DNA of 64,000 nucleotides, from contig JAMLIB010000010.1 in NCBI GenBank assembly GCA_023954415.1, positions 62,001-126,000 of the forward strand, read 5' to 3'. This DNA comes from Trueperaceae bacterium (GTDB lineage: Bacteria; Deinococcota; Deinococci; Deinococcales; Trueperaceae). The notes beneath the pieces were generated by a model, which was given only the letters and a program-made list of their open reading frames with translations, searched no databases and was not told the DNA's origin. Of the stretch, positions 8,281 to 16,494 are shown piece after piece. Made by a program: the position numbers and the translations under genes. Each line of letters begins with the position of its first letter. Position 1 is the stretch's first letter.

Positions 8281-9690
8281 ATGGTCGCCTTACCGCGGGT
8301 TACCGAACAGATCAATCTCTTTGAAGAAGTTGTTATAGATCGCAATCGCCTCATAGTTAAAATTAGTAAAAGGTTACATCCCAAGTACGTCATTGCGCCG
8401 TTTTTTGTGGAGTATCCCGAATCGGTCGCCTTGCACGAAGTCCCGCAGACCACCCTCCTGATCCCCGCCCTATTCAATATCGCTCCAGTTGTGTGGCTAT
8501 CGGGACTAACCTTCACTGTGGATGAAATTGACGAGGCGGCGCTACATGCTCTCAATAATGTGAGGCAAGTTTTTGAGAAGATGTATCCAACAGTCAATTG
8601 GCGGGGCAGTGTCATTGCACAACATCACCAACAAGTTAGTAATGGCTCGACGTTAGCAAAGCCACCGGGGCAGGCCGAAGACAATTCTCGCGGACTGTGG
8701 TCACAGCTCACGGAATCCGCTGTTCACAAAATCGTGCTCTTCAGTGGCGGTCTAGATTCGGTCTGCACCTCGATCCGACATCGCGATTCCCGGCAGATAC
8801 TGATGTCAGTATGGGGAGCAGATATTCGACTAGATGAGGATAAGAAGTGGTCTACTGTTCATACTAGTATAGCAGATTATGCTAAGCAGTTCGGACATGA
8901 TGTAGCCTTCGTAAAGTCGAACCTACGAGAATTCCTAAATGCCGACTATCTCGACAACGCCAACGCTCCAATCTCCAACTGGTGGGGTCTAGCGCAGCAC
9001 GGACTCGGCTTGACAGGGTTGGCCGCACCCTTGGCAGCACTGCACCGAATCCAGGAAGTGCTCATAGCCTCATCTCATACCGCCGACTTCGACGCACCAT
9101 GGGGTTCGCATCCTACTATCGACAACAAGATTGCTTGGACCGGAACTCGGGTACATCATGATGCATTTGAATTGTCGCGCCAGCAGAAACTGGCCCTCTG
9201 TGTCGATGACAACAATCGTCACGCAATTGCGCCGCTCCAGCTACGCGTTTGCTACTCTGCTGCTAGCCAAGCGGGTGAGAACTGTGGCGTATGTGAGAAA
9301 TGCCTGCGCACCGCAGCAGGTCTAGTAGTGCTTGGCGAAGAACCCTCTCACTGGGGCATGCCGGTGGCGGCCAATGAAGCAGTCGAGCGCATCATCACTG
9401 CATTTTCTATACGACGTTTCGAGTTGGGTGACAATGGGGTGTTCATGTGGCAAGACATCCAGCGAGATGCCAAGCGACGAGTCGAGCCCTGCATCACTGA
9501 CAGCAACCTTCTGCAAGCAAGAACTAAGCTCGTGAATTGGTTCGCCAATGTAGATTTCCGCGTCATGACCCAAGAACACCCCCCGAGAGGTGGAGTCACT
9601 AGAAGGCTGAAGCGCTTCCTGAAGGTGCATTTCCCCGGCAGTGTCGCCGTCGCTCGGCGTATGCGTAAGCGCCTTGGTGCCACACATTAG
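8281..9690 (+). CDS. PP-loop ATPase, QueC-like, in polysaccharide locus
   Basis: 469 residues. After a 150-residue N-terminal domain of unknown type comes a PP-loop, LFSGGLDSVCTS (SGGLDS at 155-160), the ATP-pyrophosphatase loop of the QueC/asparagine-synthase/NAD-synthase superfamily. A zinc-type cysteine cluster follows: C324, C335, C338, C341 (CX10CX2CX2C, within NCGVCEKCLRT), placed as in QueC, the enzyme that turns carboxydeazaguanine into preQ0. No other queuosine gene is near, so a role in sugar or lipid-carrier modification, probably adenylating a carboxylate, is more likely than tRNA modification. This is the most A+T-rich gene of the window. It lies 80 bases after the upstream gene and just before the Wzy-WbaP fusion. 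Confidence 0.7.
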   Translation: MVALPRVTEQINLFEEVVIDRNRLIVKISKRLHPKYVIAPFFVEYPESVALHEVPQTTLLIPALFNIAPVVWLSGLTFTVDEIDEAALHALNNVRQVFEKMYPTVNWRGSVIAQHHQQVSNGSTLAKPPGQAEDNSRGLWSQLTESAVHKIVLFSGGLDSVCTSIRHRDSRQILMSVWGADIRLDEDKKWSTVHTSIADYAKQFGHDVAFVKSNLREFLNADYLDNANAPISNWWGLAQHGLGLTGLAAPLAALHRIQEVLIASSHTADFDAPWGSHPTIDNKIAWTGTRVHHDAFELSRQQKLALCVDDNNRHAIAPLQLRVCYSAASQAGENCGVCEKCLRTAAGLVVLGEEPSHWGMPVAANEAVERIITAFSIRRFELGDNGVFMWQDIQRDAKRRVEPCITDSNLLQARTKLVNWFANVDFRVMTQEHPPRGGVTRRLKRFLKVHFPGSVAVARRMRKRLGATH

Positions 9691-9751
9691 CGTTGTGGCT
9701 CAGGGTGAGACTGTACTCCGAGCCGACCCGGACCCGACTGCGACAAGGTTG

Positions 9752-9757
9752 TAGACT
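9752..9757 (+). promoter_or_regulatory. -10 box (TAGACT) for the Wzy-WbaP fusion gene
   Basis: TAGACT stands seven bases before the ATG at 9765. The same -10/start-codon spacing recurs across the window, so this gene probably has its own promoter and a leaderless mRNA, and the start is taken here rather than 72 bases upstream. No clear -35 box is visible. Confidence 0.5.
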
Positions 9758-9764
9758 CCACCAG

Positions 9765-12700
9765 ATGGCCGCCTTGCATAGCACCAGCCGTATGCAGCGA
9801 GGCGCGGCGTTCCTGGCCGGCGTCAGCTTCGCGGCGGTGCCGGCCGTAGGTCCGTTCATCGCCATCGCCGCGATCTTCGCGGGCCGTTTGCAGGTGCAGC
9901 GGGCGGACACCTGGTGGTGGCTGGCCGGACTCCTGCTAGGGGCACCGTACCTGCTCACGGGTCATCCCTTGGAAGGCGCCCTCGCCAGCACGCAAGTGCT
10001 GGCGGTCTGGCTCATCTTCCGGTCCGCGACGGAGTTCAGGCGCAACGCGCGCAGCGTCACGGTGTCGGAGGACATAGGCGCCGGCCTCGTCGTCGGCCTC
10101 GTCATCACGCTGGTGTTCGGGCTGAGGCAGATCAGCGCGTTCCGCTTCGACTTGGCTCAGACCTTCCTCGACGCCATCGCCTGGAACGTCCACCCGGCCA
10201 TCTTCGGGCACGCCATCCTCGTGCTCTCGGCGCTCCTCGCCATCGTGGTCCCGTCCCCGCAACTGCGGGTCATCTCGCTCGGTATCGGCGCCGTGGGGGT
10301 GATCGTGTCGGGGGCCGGCGAGGCCGTCTGGGCTTGGCTGGCGATCGCGCTCGGCCTCCAGTTCGTCGTCAGGCGCGGCACGACCCTCACGCGTGCCGCC
10401 GAACGGCTGCTCATCGCGGTCATGCTGCTCTTCGCCTTCGGAGTGCCTGCCAGGCTGGGGCTGGGCACCACCGGCCTGCTCACGGACTTCGCTCCGCAGA
10501 AGGACGCCGTCAACGAGTTCCGAGGCACGGAGCTGGCCAAGGGCGACTGGTGGGTGACCCTTGGCGTCGCGTTCACGACGCGTGCCGTCACCGTGGCGGG
10601 AACGCCGAGGACGGCGTTCGACGTCCGCAAGACCTCCACCGAGTCGTGGTCCCGCCTGCAGCAGGTGGTCACGTTGCTGCCCGGAGAGACCTACACGCTC
10701 AGCGCCGCCATCCATGCGCCGGAAGGGGCCCGCCCCGGGTTCGACGGGTGGGGCCGGGAAGCGGTCGGACAGACGGCGGCCAACCTCGGCACCGTCCTGG
10801 AGAACGAGGTCCACCGCACCACGGCGACGGGCCCCATCACCGTGATCTCCTCGAGCGCCCTGGAGCTGGACGGAGGCTGGGTCCGCACCGCCGTCACCTT
10901 CCGTTTCGAAGGCGAACGGCCGCTCACCTGGTACGTCGGCGTCGTGCCGGACCGTTCGAGCGGCACGGGCGTGACGACCTCGTTCGCCGAGTTGCAGCTG
11001 GTGAGCTCGTACGCGTTGCTGCCGTACCGACCCGGGCCGGCCGCGCGGGGGGTCACGGACCTGCGCACCTCGCGCCTGCCCATCTGGCGCGACGCGCTGG
11101 AGGCGGTGAGCGCCAAGCCGCTCCTCGGCTGGGGGCCCGGGGGGTTCCCGCTGGCCGTCACGACCCTGCATCCTGACGAGACGCTGCTCCGGCCGGTCGC
11201 CGCCCACGCCCACAACTCGTTCCTCGCAGTCTGGGTCGACCGCGGGCTCATCGGCCTGCTCGGCCTCGTCGGCCTCTTCGCCCTCCTCGCGCTGCGCGCC
11301 GTGCAACAGCGCGACCAGCCCGCGGCGGCCGTCCTCTTGGGCGTCCTCATCCTCAACCTCTTCGACGCCACCCTCCTCTCCGGCGCCGTCATCTACCCAC
11401 TGGCCGCCGTGCTCGGCTGGCGCGCCGTCGGCCGGCGCGAGGTGGCCGAGGCGGAGACGGGGGTCGGCAGCGCCACGGCCGTGCGGCTCGGACTGGCGCT
11501 GGCGGACGCGGTCGCGGGGGCGGGCGCCCTCTCGCTCGGCATGTACGTCGCCGGGCACTTCGACCCCGGCATGTCCCTCGCGGTCGGCTGGCGCCTACCG
11601 CTCGTCTACGCCACGCTCGCGTGGCCCGCGGTCGCCGCCGCGGCCGGGCTCTACCCCGGTTACGGGCTCCCCTCCTACCGGCAGTTGAGCCGCTCGGTGC
11701 GGGCGGCGTTCGCGGCCGCCGTAGCCGTCGGCTTCATCGCCCTGCTCCTGCCGGACGTGTTCGGCCTCACGGCGCCCGTGTTCTTCGTCGCCGTGCCGGC
11801 CGCCACGGCGCTGGCGCCCGTGATCCGTTTCGCGGCGCAGAAGGCCCTCCAGCGGCTGAGGCTCTGGGGAAGGCCGGTCGTGGTCATCGGCACGGAGCCG
11901 GCCACGGGGCAAGTGACGCGTCATCTGCTGGCGCACCCGGACATCGGCCTACATCCCATAGCCGTGTTCGGCGAGCGTGGAAGCTGGCCCGATGCCACCG
12001 TAGCCGTCTCCGGGACCCTCGAGGAGGCATGGAAGTATATCGACACGAACGAAGTCCGTCACGCGATCATCGGCCCAACCGCAGCCAGCTCCGCGGCCTT
12101 CGACCGAGTCCTCCTCCAACCCGGCAACCGCCTCAAGTACGTACAGTTCCTGCCCGATCTACGTGGGCTGCCCACCAACTCCGTGGTAGCCACGCCCCTG
12201 GGCGCCACCCTGGGGCTCGAGGTCCGCAACCAACTCGCGTCGGGCACTAACCGCGCCGTGAAGCGCATAACCGACTTCCTTGGCGCCAGCCTCCTCCTGC
12301 TCGTGCTTGGCCTGCCTCTGCTCGTCGTCGCCGTCCTCATCCGCCTGGATTCACGCGGCCCGGCCCTCTACCTTTCGCCGCGCATCGGCCGTTACGGCAA
12401 GGCGTTCGCCTGCGTCAAGTTCCGCACCATGCACGTAGATGCCGACGAGCGGCTCCAGACGCTCCTGAGCGAGCACCCGGAGCTGCGCGAGGAGTACGAG
12501 CACTTCCACAAGCTCGAGAACGACCCCCGCGTCACGCGCGTCGGACGCGTGCTGCGGCGCGTGTCCCTCGACGAGCTGCCCCAGCTCCTCAACGTCATGC
12601 GCGGCCAGATGAGCCTCGTAGGCCCTCGCCCGTACATGGAGCGCGAGCGCAAGGAGATGGGCGGCGAGCAGGACATCATCTTCCTGGCCCGCCCCGGCAT

Positions 12701-12854
12701 GACGGGCTACTGGCAGACGGAGGCGCGCAACGACGTAAGCTTCGCCGAGCGCCAGGCCATGGAGGCGCACTACGTGCGCAACTGGTCGGTGTGGTGGGAC
12801 GTCGACATCCTCCTGCGCACCCCGGCGGCCATGCTCGACAGAGCGGGGAAGTGA
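9765..12854 (+). CDS. Fusion of Wzy/O-antigen-ligase domain and WbaP-like sugar-phosphate transferase
   Basis: 1029 residues in one uninterrupted frame. Residues ~1-230 and ~415-560 are membrane segments of a Wzy/ligase-like protein, with the C-terminal signature IWRDALEAVSAKPLLGWGPG (~440) and HAHNSFLAVWVDRGLIGLLG (~480). Between them lies a soluble, strand-rich domain (~248-415). Residues ~570-700 hold the four-helix N-terminal region of WbaP (GLYPGYGLPSYRQL), then a nucleotide-binding-like domain. From ~828 comes the bacterial sugar transferase domain: FLGASLLLL, KFRTMHVDADE, RRVSLDELPQLLNVMRGQ, SLVGPRPYMERE, ARPGMTGYWQ. This domain starts glycan assembly by moving a sugar-1-phosphate onto undecaprenyl phosphate. 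Joining it to a polymerase/ligase is unusual. The gene is GC-rich like the chromosome, unlike the genes before it. Confidence 0.85.
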   Translation: MAALHSTSRMQRGAAFLAGVSFAAVPAVGPFIAIAAIFAGRLQVQRADTWWWLAGLLLGAPYLLTGHPLEGALASTQVLAVWLIFRSATEFRRNARSVTVSEDIGAGLVVGLVITLVFGLRQISAFRFDLAQTFLDAIAWNVHPAIFGHAILVLSALLAIVVPSPQLRVISLGIGAVGVIVSGAGEAVWAWLAIALGLQFVVRRGTTLTRAAERLLIAVMLLFAFGVPARLGLGTTGLLTDFAPQKDAVNEFRGTELAKGDWWVTLGVAFTTRAVTVAGTPRTAFDVRKTSTESWSRLQQVVTLLPGETYTLSAAIHAPEGARPGFDGWGREAVGQTAANLGTVLENEVHRTTATGPITVISSSALELDGGWVRTAVTFRFEGERPLTWYVGVVPDRSSGTGVTTSFAELQLVSSYALLPYRPGPAARGVTDLRTSRLPIWRDALEAVSAKPLLGWGPGGFPLAVTTLHPDETLLRPVAAHAHNSFLAVWVDRGLIGLLGLVGLFALLALRAVQQRDQPAAAVLLGVLILNLFDATLLSGAVIYPLAAVLGWRAVGRREVAEAETGVGSATAVRLGLALADAVAGAGALSLGMYVAGHFDPGMSLAVGWRLPLVYATLAWPAVAAAAGLYPGYGLPSYRQLSRSVRAAFAAAVAVGFIALLLPDVFGLTAPVFFVAVPAATALAPVIRFAAQKALQRLRLWGRPVVVIGTEPATGQVTRHLLAHPDIGLHPIAVFGERGSWPDATVAVSGTLEEAWKYIDTNEVRHAIIGPTAASSAAFDRVLLQPGNRLKYVQFLPDLRGLPTNSVVATPLGATLGLEVRNQLASGTNRAVKRITDFLGASLLLLVLGLPLLVVAVLIRLDSRGPALYLSPRIGRYGKAFACVKFRTMHVDADERLQTLLSEHPELREEYEHFHKLENDPRVTRVGRVLRRVSLDELPQLLNVMRGQMSLVGPRPYMERERKEMGGEQDIIFLARPGMTGYWQTEARNDVSFAERQAMEAHYVRNWSVWWDVDILLRTPAAMLDRAGK

Positions 12855-12925
12855 CACGAGAGCCTGAGCCCACCGCGGCTCATGGCCCTGCGCCCATGCC
12901 GGCTCGAGGCGAGCCGCGCCCGCGG

Positions 12926-12931
12926 TAAAGT
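12926..12931 (+). promoter_or_regulatory. -10 box (TAAAGT) for uppS
   Basis: TAAAGT ends five bases before the GTG at 12937, implying a leaderless uppS transcript beginning at or near the start codon. No ribosome binding site is seen. Confidence 0.5.
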
Positions 12932-12936
12932 ACGCC

Positions 12937-13767
12937 GTGCCTGCCAAGCCAGTAGCCAACGGTGCGTTGCGTGCGTTCGGCATCGTCTCGGCCGCCTCGA
13001 AGCCGCTCTACTGGCTGTACGAGCGGCGCCTGACGCGCGCCGTCAAGGCGGCCGGACACTTGCCACGCCACATCGGCATCATCATGGACGGCAACCGCCG
13101 CTTCGCGAAGGCCGCGGGCCTCGACGTCAAGGCCGGGCACGACTACGGCGCCACCAAGGCCAGAGAGGTGCTCGACTGGTGCCTCGAGCTCGGCATCCCG
13201 CACGTGACCCTCTGGGGCTTCAGCACCGAGAACCGCTCGAGGTCGGCCGAGGAGGTCGGGCACCTGCACCGCCTCTTCGCGGAGCAGGCGAAGAGCCTGC
13301 TGAACGACGAGCGTCTGCATGCGAACCGCGTGAAGGTCCGCATCATCGGCGACATCGCCGACTTCCCGGACGAGGTCAAGGCCGCCCTCGCCGCCATGGA
13401 GGACGCCACGCGCGACTACGACGGCATGCACCTCAACGTGGCCCTCGGCTACGGGGGCCGGGAGGAGATCGTCGACGCCGTGAAGCGCCTCGCCGAGGAG
13501 CGGGCGGCCGAGGGCGCGACGTTGAGCGAGCTGGCCGCCGGCCTGAGCGCCGAGCAGATCACCCGCCACCTCTACACCGCCGGCCTGCCGGACCCGGACT
13601 TCGTGATCCGCACCTCGGGCGAGGTGCGCCTCTCGGGCTTCCTCCTCTGGCAGACGGCGTACAGCGAGTTCTACTTCTGCGACGCCAACTGGCCGGAGTT
13701 CCGCAAGGTCGACTTCCTGCGCGCCGTCCGGTCGTTCCAGGCGCGCGAGCGGCGGTTCGGGAAGTGA
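12937..13767 (+). CDS. uppS: Isoprenyl transferase (undecaprenyl diphosphate synthase family)
   Basis: 276 residues from a GTG. It has the cis-prenyltransferase blocks HIGIIMDGNRRFAK (catalytic Asp51), WGFSTENRSRSAEEV, LNVALGYGGREEIVDA, and at the C-terminus FVIRTSGEVRLSGFLLWQ and YFCDANWPEF. The enzyme condenses isopentenyl diphosphate in cis configuration to make the C55 carrier lipid for peptidoglycan and surface glycans, which fits its place behind the polysaccharide locus. MDGNRRFA rather than MDGNGRWA is found in eukaryotic and some actinobacterial members, so product chain length may differ. The next gene is convergent. Confidence 0.93.
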   Translation: MPAKPVANGALRAFGIVSAASKPLYWLYERRLTRAVKAAGHLPRHIGIIMDGNRRFAKAAGLDVKAGHDYGATKAREVLDWCLELGIPHVTLWGFSTENRSRSAEEVGHLHRLFAEQAKSLLNDERLHANRVKVRIIGDIADFPDEVKAALAAMEDATRDYDGMHLNVALGYGGREEIVDAVKRLAEERAAEGATLSELAAGLSAEQITRHLYTAGLPDPDFVIRTSGEVRLSGFLLWQTAYSEFYFCDANWPEFRKVDFLRAVRSFQARERRFGK

Positions 13768-13794
13768 GCCGGTCGAAGTCGTAGCGACCGGCTC
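13766..13794. terminator. Hairpin between convergent uppS and aldehyde dehydrogenase genes
   Basis: A perfect 10-bp stem (GAGCCGGTCG / CGACCGGCTC, 9-base loop) begins in the uppS stop codon. The U-tract is poor (GTTCGGCTT), but the place between convergent genes suits a bidirectional terminator. Confidence 0.55.
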
Positions 13795-13818
13795 GTTCGG
13801 CTTCGCGGATCGGTCGGT

Positions 13819-15387
13819 TCAGAACAGCTCGGCCACGCTCACGGCCGCCTGCGGCTCGACGTACGCGGTATCCATCTGCGCGAGCTGGAGCTTGCCCGAG
13901 ATGTCGTCGTTGACGCCGTGCCAGTACGTGTAGCTGTCGAGGACCCAGATGCCGCTCTCGCGCGTGCCGTTGCCGCTCGCCTTCACGCCGCCGAACGGCA
14001 TGTGCGCCTCGGCGCCGTTCGTCGTGTTGTTGATGCTCGTCATGCCGGCCTGGATCTCGTCCTTGAAGGCGTAGGCCCACTCGCGGTTGTTCGTATAGAT
14101 GCTGCTCGAGAGCCCGTAGGCGACGGCGTTGGCCGTGGTGATGGCCTCTTCGATGCCGTCGACCTTCACGAGGTTGATGGTGGGCCCGAAGATCTCCTCC
14201 TGGAAGAGCCGCATGCCGGGCTTCACGCCCTCCCACACGGTCGGCCAGCCGTAGAAGCCCGCGTTCGGGTCGCCGACGAACCCCGAAGGCCTCGAGTCGT
14301 CCGTGATGCGCCCCTTGCCGTAGAGGAGCGTGGCGCCGTCCGCCTCGCCCCACGCGTACTGCTGCTCCCAGCGCCTGAAGAAGCGCTCGTTGATGAACGG
14401 GCCGTAGAGGACGTCCTCGGTCTTCAGCGGGTCGCCGATGCGGATCTTCTCGACGGCGGCCAGGTAACGCTTCTTGAACTCGTCGTAGACGGGCGCGTCG
14501 ACGATGACGTTGCCAGCGCTCGTGCAGCGCTGCCCGCCCGTGGCGAACGCCGAGAAGACGGCGCCCTGCACGGCGTTGTCGAGGTCCGCGTCGCGCATGA
14601 CGACGAGCGGGTTCTTGCCGCCCAGCTCCAGCGTCGGGTGCTGGAGGTTGCGGCCCGCCACCTCGCCGACGTAGCGGCCGACGGCGCTCGAGCCCGTGAA
14701 GGCGAGCTTGTCGACGAGGCCGTCGTCCATTAGCTCGATCACGTACTGCCCGGCCGCGTCCTTGCCGCCGCCGAACACGACGTTGAACACGCCGGCCGGC
14801 AGCCCGGCGCCGAGGAGGATCTTGGCGAAGGCGTAGGAGCATGCCGGCACGTCCTCGGACGGCTTCCAGACGATCGTGTTGCCCGTCACGAGGGCGGGGA
14901 TGATCTTCCAGCTCGGCACGGCCACGGGGAAGTTACCGGCCGTGACGATGCCGACCACGCCGAGCGGCCGGCGGTACGTCATGAGGTCCTTGCGCGGCAT
15001 CTCGCTCGGGACCGTCTGGCCGTAGAGGCGCCTGCCCTCGCTCTGGAAGAAGTAGCAGGTGTCGATGGCCTCCTGGACGTCGCCGCGGGCCTCCTTGAGC
15101 GTCTTGCCCATCTCGCGCGTGATGAGCCGGGCGAGGGGCTCCTTCTCGCGCTCGATGGCCTGACCGACGAGCCCGATGACCTGCCCGCGGACGGGGGCGG
15201 GCGTCTTGGCCCACGCCTTGGCGGCCGCGCGGGCGGCCCTGGCCGCCCCCTGGACCTGCTCCTTGGTGGCCTCGTAGAAGACGCCGAGCACGTCGCTCGT
15301 GTCGCTCGAGTTGCGGCTCTCGAAGGTCCTCTCGCCGACGACCTCGCGGCCGGCGTAGAGGTGCGGGTAAACCTTGCTCTTGCTCAT
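13819..15387 (-). CDS. NAD(P)-dependent aldehyde dehydrogenase
   Basis: 522 residues covering a complete ALDH-fold enzyme. Visible motifs are the cofactor-binding VTAGNFPVAVPSWKIIPALV and TGNTIVWKPSED, FTGSSAVGRYVGE, the general base in LELGGKNPLV, the catalytic cysteine in FATGGQRCTSAGN and the cofactor-stacking EEIFGPTINLVK. It oxidises an aldehyde to the acid. The GQRCTSAGN form is common in the semialdehyde-dehydrogenase branch (e.g. aminoadipate or glutamate semialdehyde), but the substrate is not fixed by sequence. TGTAAT six bases before the ATG is a likely -10 box for a leaderless mRNA. It stands alone beside a toxin-antitoxin island. Confidence 0.9.
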   Translation of the reverse strand: MSKSKVYPHLYAGREVVGERTFESRNSSDTSDVLGVFYEATKEQVQGAARAARAAAKAWAKTPAPVRGQVIGLVGQAIEREKEPLARLITREMGKTLKEARGDVQEAIDTCYFFQSEGRRLYGQTVPSEMPRKDLMTYRRPLGVVGIVTAGNFPVAVPSWKIIPALVTGNTIVWKPSEDVPACSYAFAKILLGAGLPAGVFNVVFGGGKDAAGQYVIELMDDGLVDKLAFTGSSAVGRYVGEVAGRNLQHPTLELGGKNPLVVMRDADLDNAVQGAVFSAFATGGQRCTSAGNVIVDAPVYDEFKKRYLAAVEKIRIGDPLKTEDVLYGPFINERFFRRWEQQYAWGEADGATLLYGKGRITDDSRPSGFVGDPNAGFYGWPTVWEGVKPGMRLFQEEIFGPTINLVKVDGIEEAITTANAVAYGLSSSIYTNNREWAYAFKDEIQAGMTSINNTTNGAEAHMPFGGVKASGNGTRESGIWVLDSYTYWHGVNDDISGKLQLAQMDTAYVEPQAAVSVAELF

Positions 15388-15434
15388 GGGGCAATTACAA
15401 CACGGGGTCGGCTGGGGTCTTGACTTACGGTTCG

Positions 15435-15730
15435 CTACGAGACGGCCTCGACATGGCGCGCCACCAGGTCCACGACACGTGTCGCGCTCGTAAGGGCGCG
15501 TTCGGCGTCCGTTTCTGCGTAGAAGTCCGACGGGGTGAGGTCCTCGGCGCCGTAGAAAGCCAGTTCAAGGTCGCGTCGCAACTAGCGCGAGATCTCGGCC
15601 AGCTCATCCATATGCAGCGCGAGTGCCTGGGGCAGGCGTGAGCGTTCGCTCAGCAACACTGGCGAGACATCGTGTATCCGCGGTGGCTCGATGCCGACTG
15701 CGCGCAGCAACGCCGGGTGAGCTCGCCTCC
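15435..15730 (-). pseudogene. HEPN-domain remnant (partner of MNT nucleotidyltransferase)
   Basis: Read on the minus strand in the frame ending with TAG at 15435-15437, this stretch gives HPALLRAVGIEPPRIHDV, then LPQALALHMDELAEISR, an in-frame amber codon (15582-15584), and LRRDLELAFYGAEDL ... ATRVVDLVARHVEAV. This matches the C-terminal two thirds of HEPN proteins paired with minimal nucleotidyltransferases (the HDV and AFYG blocks are typical). The N-terminal helices are missing and the frame runs into the end of the MNT gene. It is therefore truncated and interrupted, and it cannot give a normal HEPN RNase unless the amber codon is read through. Confidence 0.65.
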
Positions 15731-16045
15731 GGACAAGCGCCGGCGGATCTCCACGAGCCGGCGTGACACAGCGTAAGAACGCTCGAACAGGACTATCCCA
15801 TGGATCGCGACCTCGGCCCAGAACCCGGCGACCGGAGCATCAGCGTCAGGAAGGTGGGCGAAGTGCGGTTCGATACAGAGACCGTTCCAAACCAACGGGG
15901 CTTCATCCCATCTGCGATAGAGGTCGCGGTTCAACCCGGTGCCGTTCGTGACGATGATGAGGGCGTCGAGGTCCGATCGGTCGGTCAGCTCGTCTCGCGC
16001 CCATGAGCCGTAGGCGACGATGCCGATGAGGCGGGCACCGAACAT
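15650..16045 (-). CDS. Minimal nucleotidyltransferase (MNT) domain protein
   Basis: From an ATG at 16045 (GAGGAGG 13-19 bases upstream) the frame gives ~131 residues with the pol-beta nucleotidyltransferase motif AYGSWARDELTDRSDLDALI, in which GSWAR and the DLD pair bind metal and nucleotide. LCIEPHFAHLPDADAPVAG and FWAEVAIHGIVLF follow. MNT proteins are antitoxins that modify the HEPN RNase toxin by adding AMP. The HEPN partner just downstream is decayed. The last ~20 residues (RRCCAQSASSHRG) run over the HEPN remnant in another frame and look unnatural, so a frameshift or deletion has joined the two. The frame stays open upstream to 16162, overlapping the next gene. Confidence 0.6.
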   Translation of the reverse strand: MFGARLIGIVAYGSWARDELTDRSDLDALIIVTNGTGLNRDLYRRWDEAPLVWNGLCIEPHFAHLPDADAPVAGFWAEVAIHGIVLFERSYAVSRRLVEIRRRLSGGELTRRCCAQSASSHRGYTMSRQCC

Positions 16046-16077
16046 GCTCGCTGCCGCGCCTCCTCGGTAAGGGGCCG

Positions 16078-16494
16078 TTAGCCGAGCTTGTTCTGACTCA
16101 GCCTTCCGGGTCGGCCAAGTGCGTAGTCTCGTTCGTTCGGCATCGACAGACTGACGATCCATGGAGCTGCGTTCTTAGCGATGAACCGTTCGAGTAACGC
16201 TCGACTATTGACTACGTTGTTGGCGACGTCTCTAACGGTGGCGGCCTTGTTTACCTTGACCGTAATCAGCCTGGCCACCGCGGTGGTCACAGCAGCCTTC
16301 TCCGCGGGCACGAGCCTGATCCTCGAGTCTGCCGTGATGATCACGCGGCCGAGAGCTGCCACCCGAGGGATCCACTCGATGTCGGCCATGCCAATCATCC
16401 CCAGTCCGCGACTAGTGACTACATCAAATCCAGCGTTGCGCAATATGGACTCGACACTGCGCCCAAGGTTCTCATCTAGGAAGTAGCGCGCCAT
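16078..16494 (-). CDS. vapC: VapC45-type PIN-like toxin (DUF5615)
   Basis: 138 residues: MARYFLDENLGRSVESIL, GFDVVTSRGLGMIGMADIEW and GRVIITADSRI are the blocks of the DUF5615 PIN-like family, with acidic residues D7, E8 and the later D of TADS at the metal site. Length and partner match VapC45 of Mycobacterium tuberculosis (138 aa), a presumed RNase toxin. It starts immediately after the stop of the antitoxin gene with no spacer. It ends only ~30 bases before the MNT gene, so two toxin-antitoxin systems stand side by side. Confidence 0.78.
   Translation of the reverse strand: MARYFLDENLGRSVESILRNAGFDVVTSRGLGMIGMADIEWIPRVAALGRVIITADSRIRLVPAEKAAVTTAVARLITVKVNKAATVRDVANNVVNSRALLERFIAKNAAPWIVSLSMPNERDYALGRPGRLSQNKLG

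Noticed and set aside
9914-11558. Long open frames on both strands over the Wzy-WbaP gene (e.g. 9914-11176 + and 9936-11558 -)
   Set aside because: They give Arg/Gly/Ala/Pro-rich sequence without motifs, typical shadows of GC-rich coding DNA; the frame with Wzy and sugar-transferase motifs is the real one.
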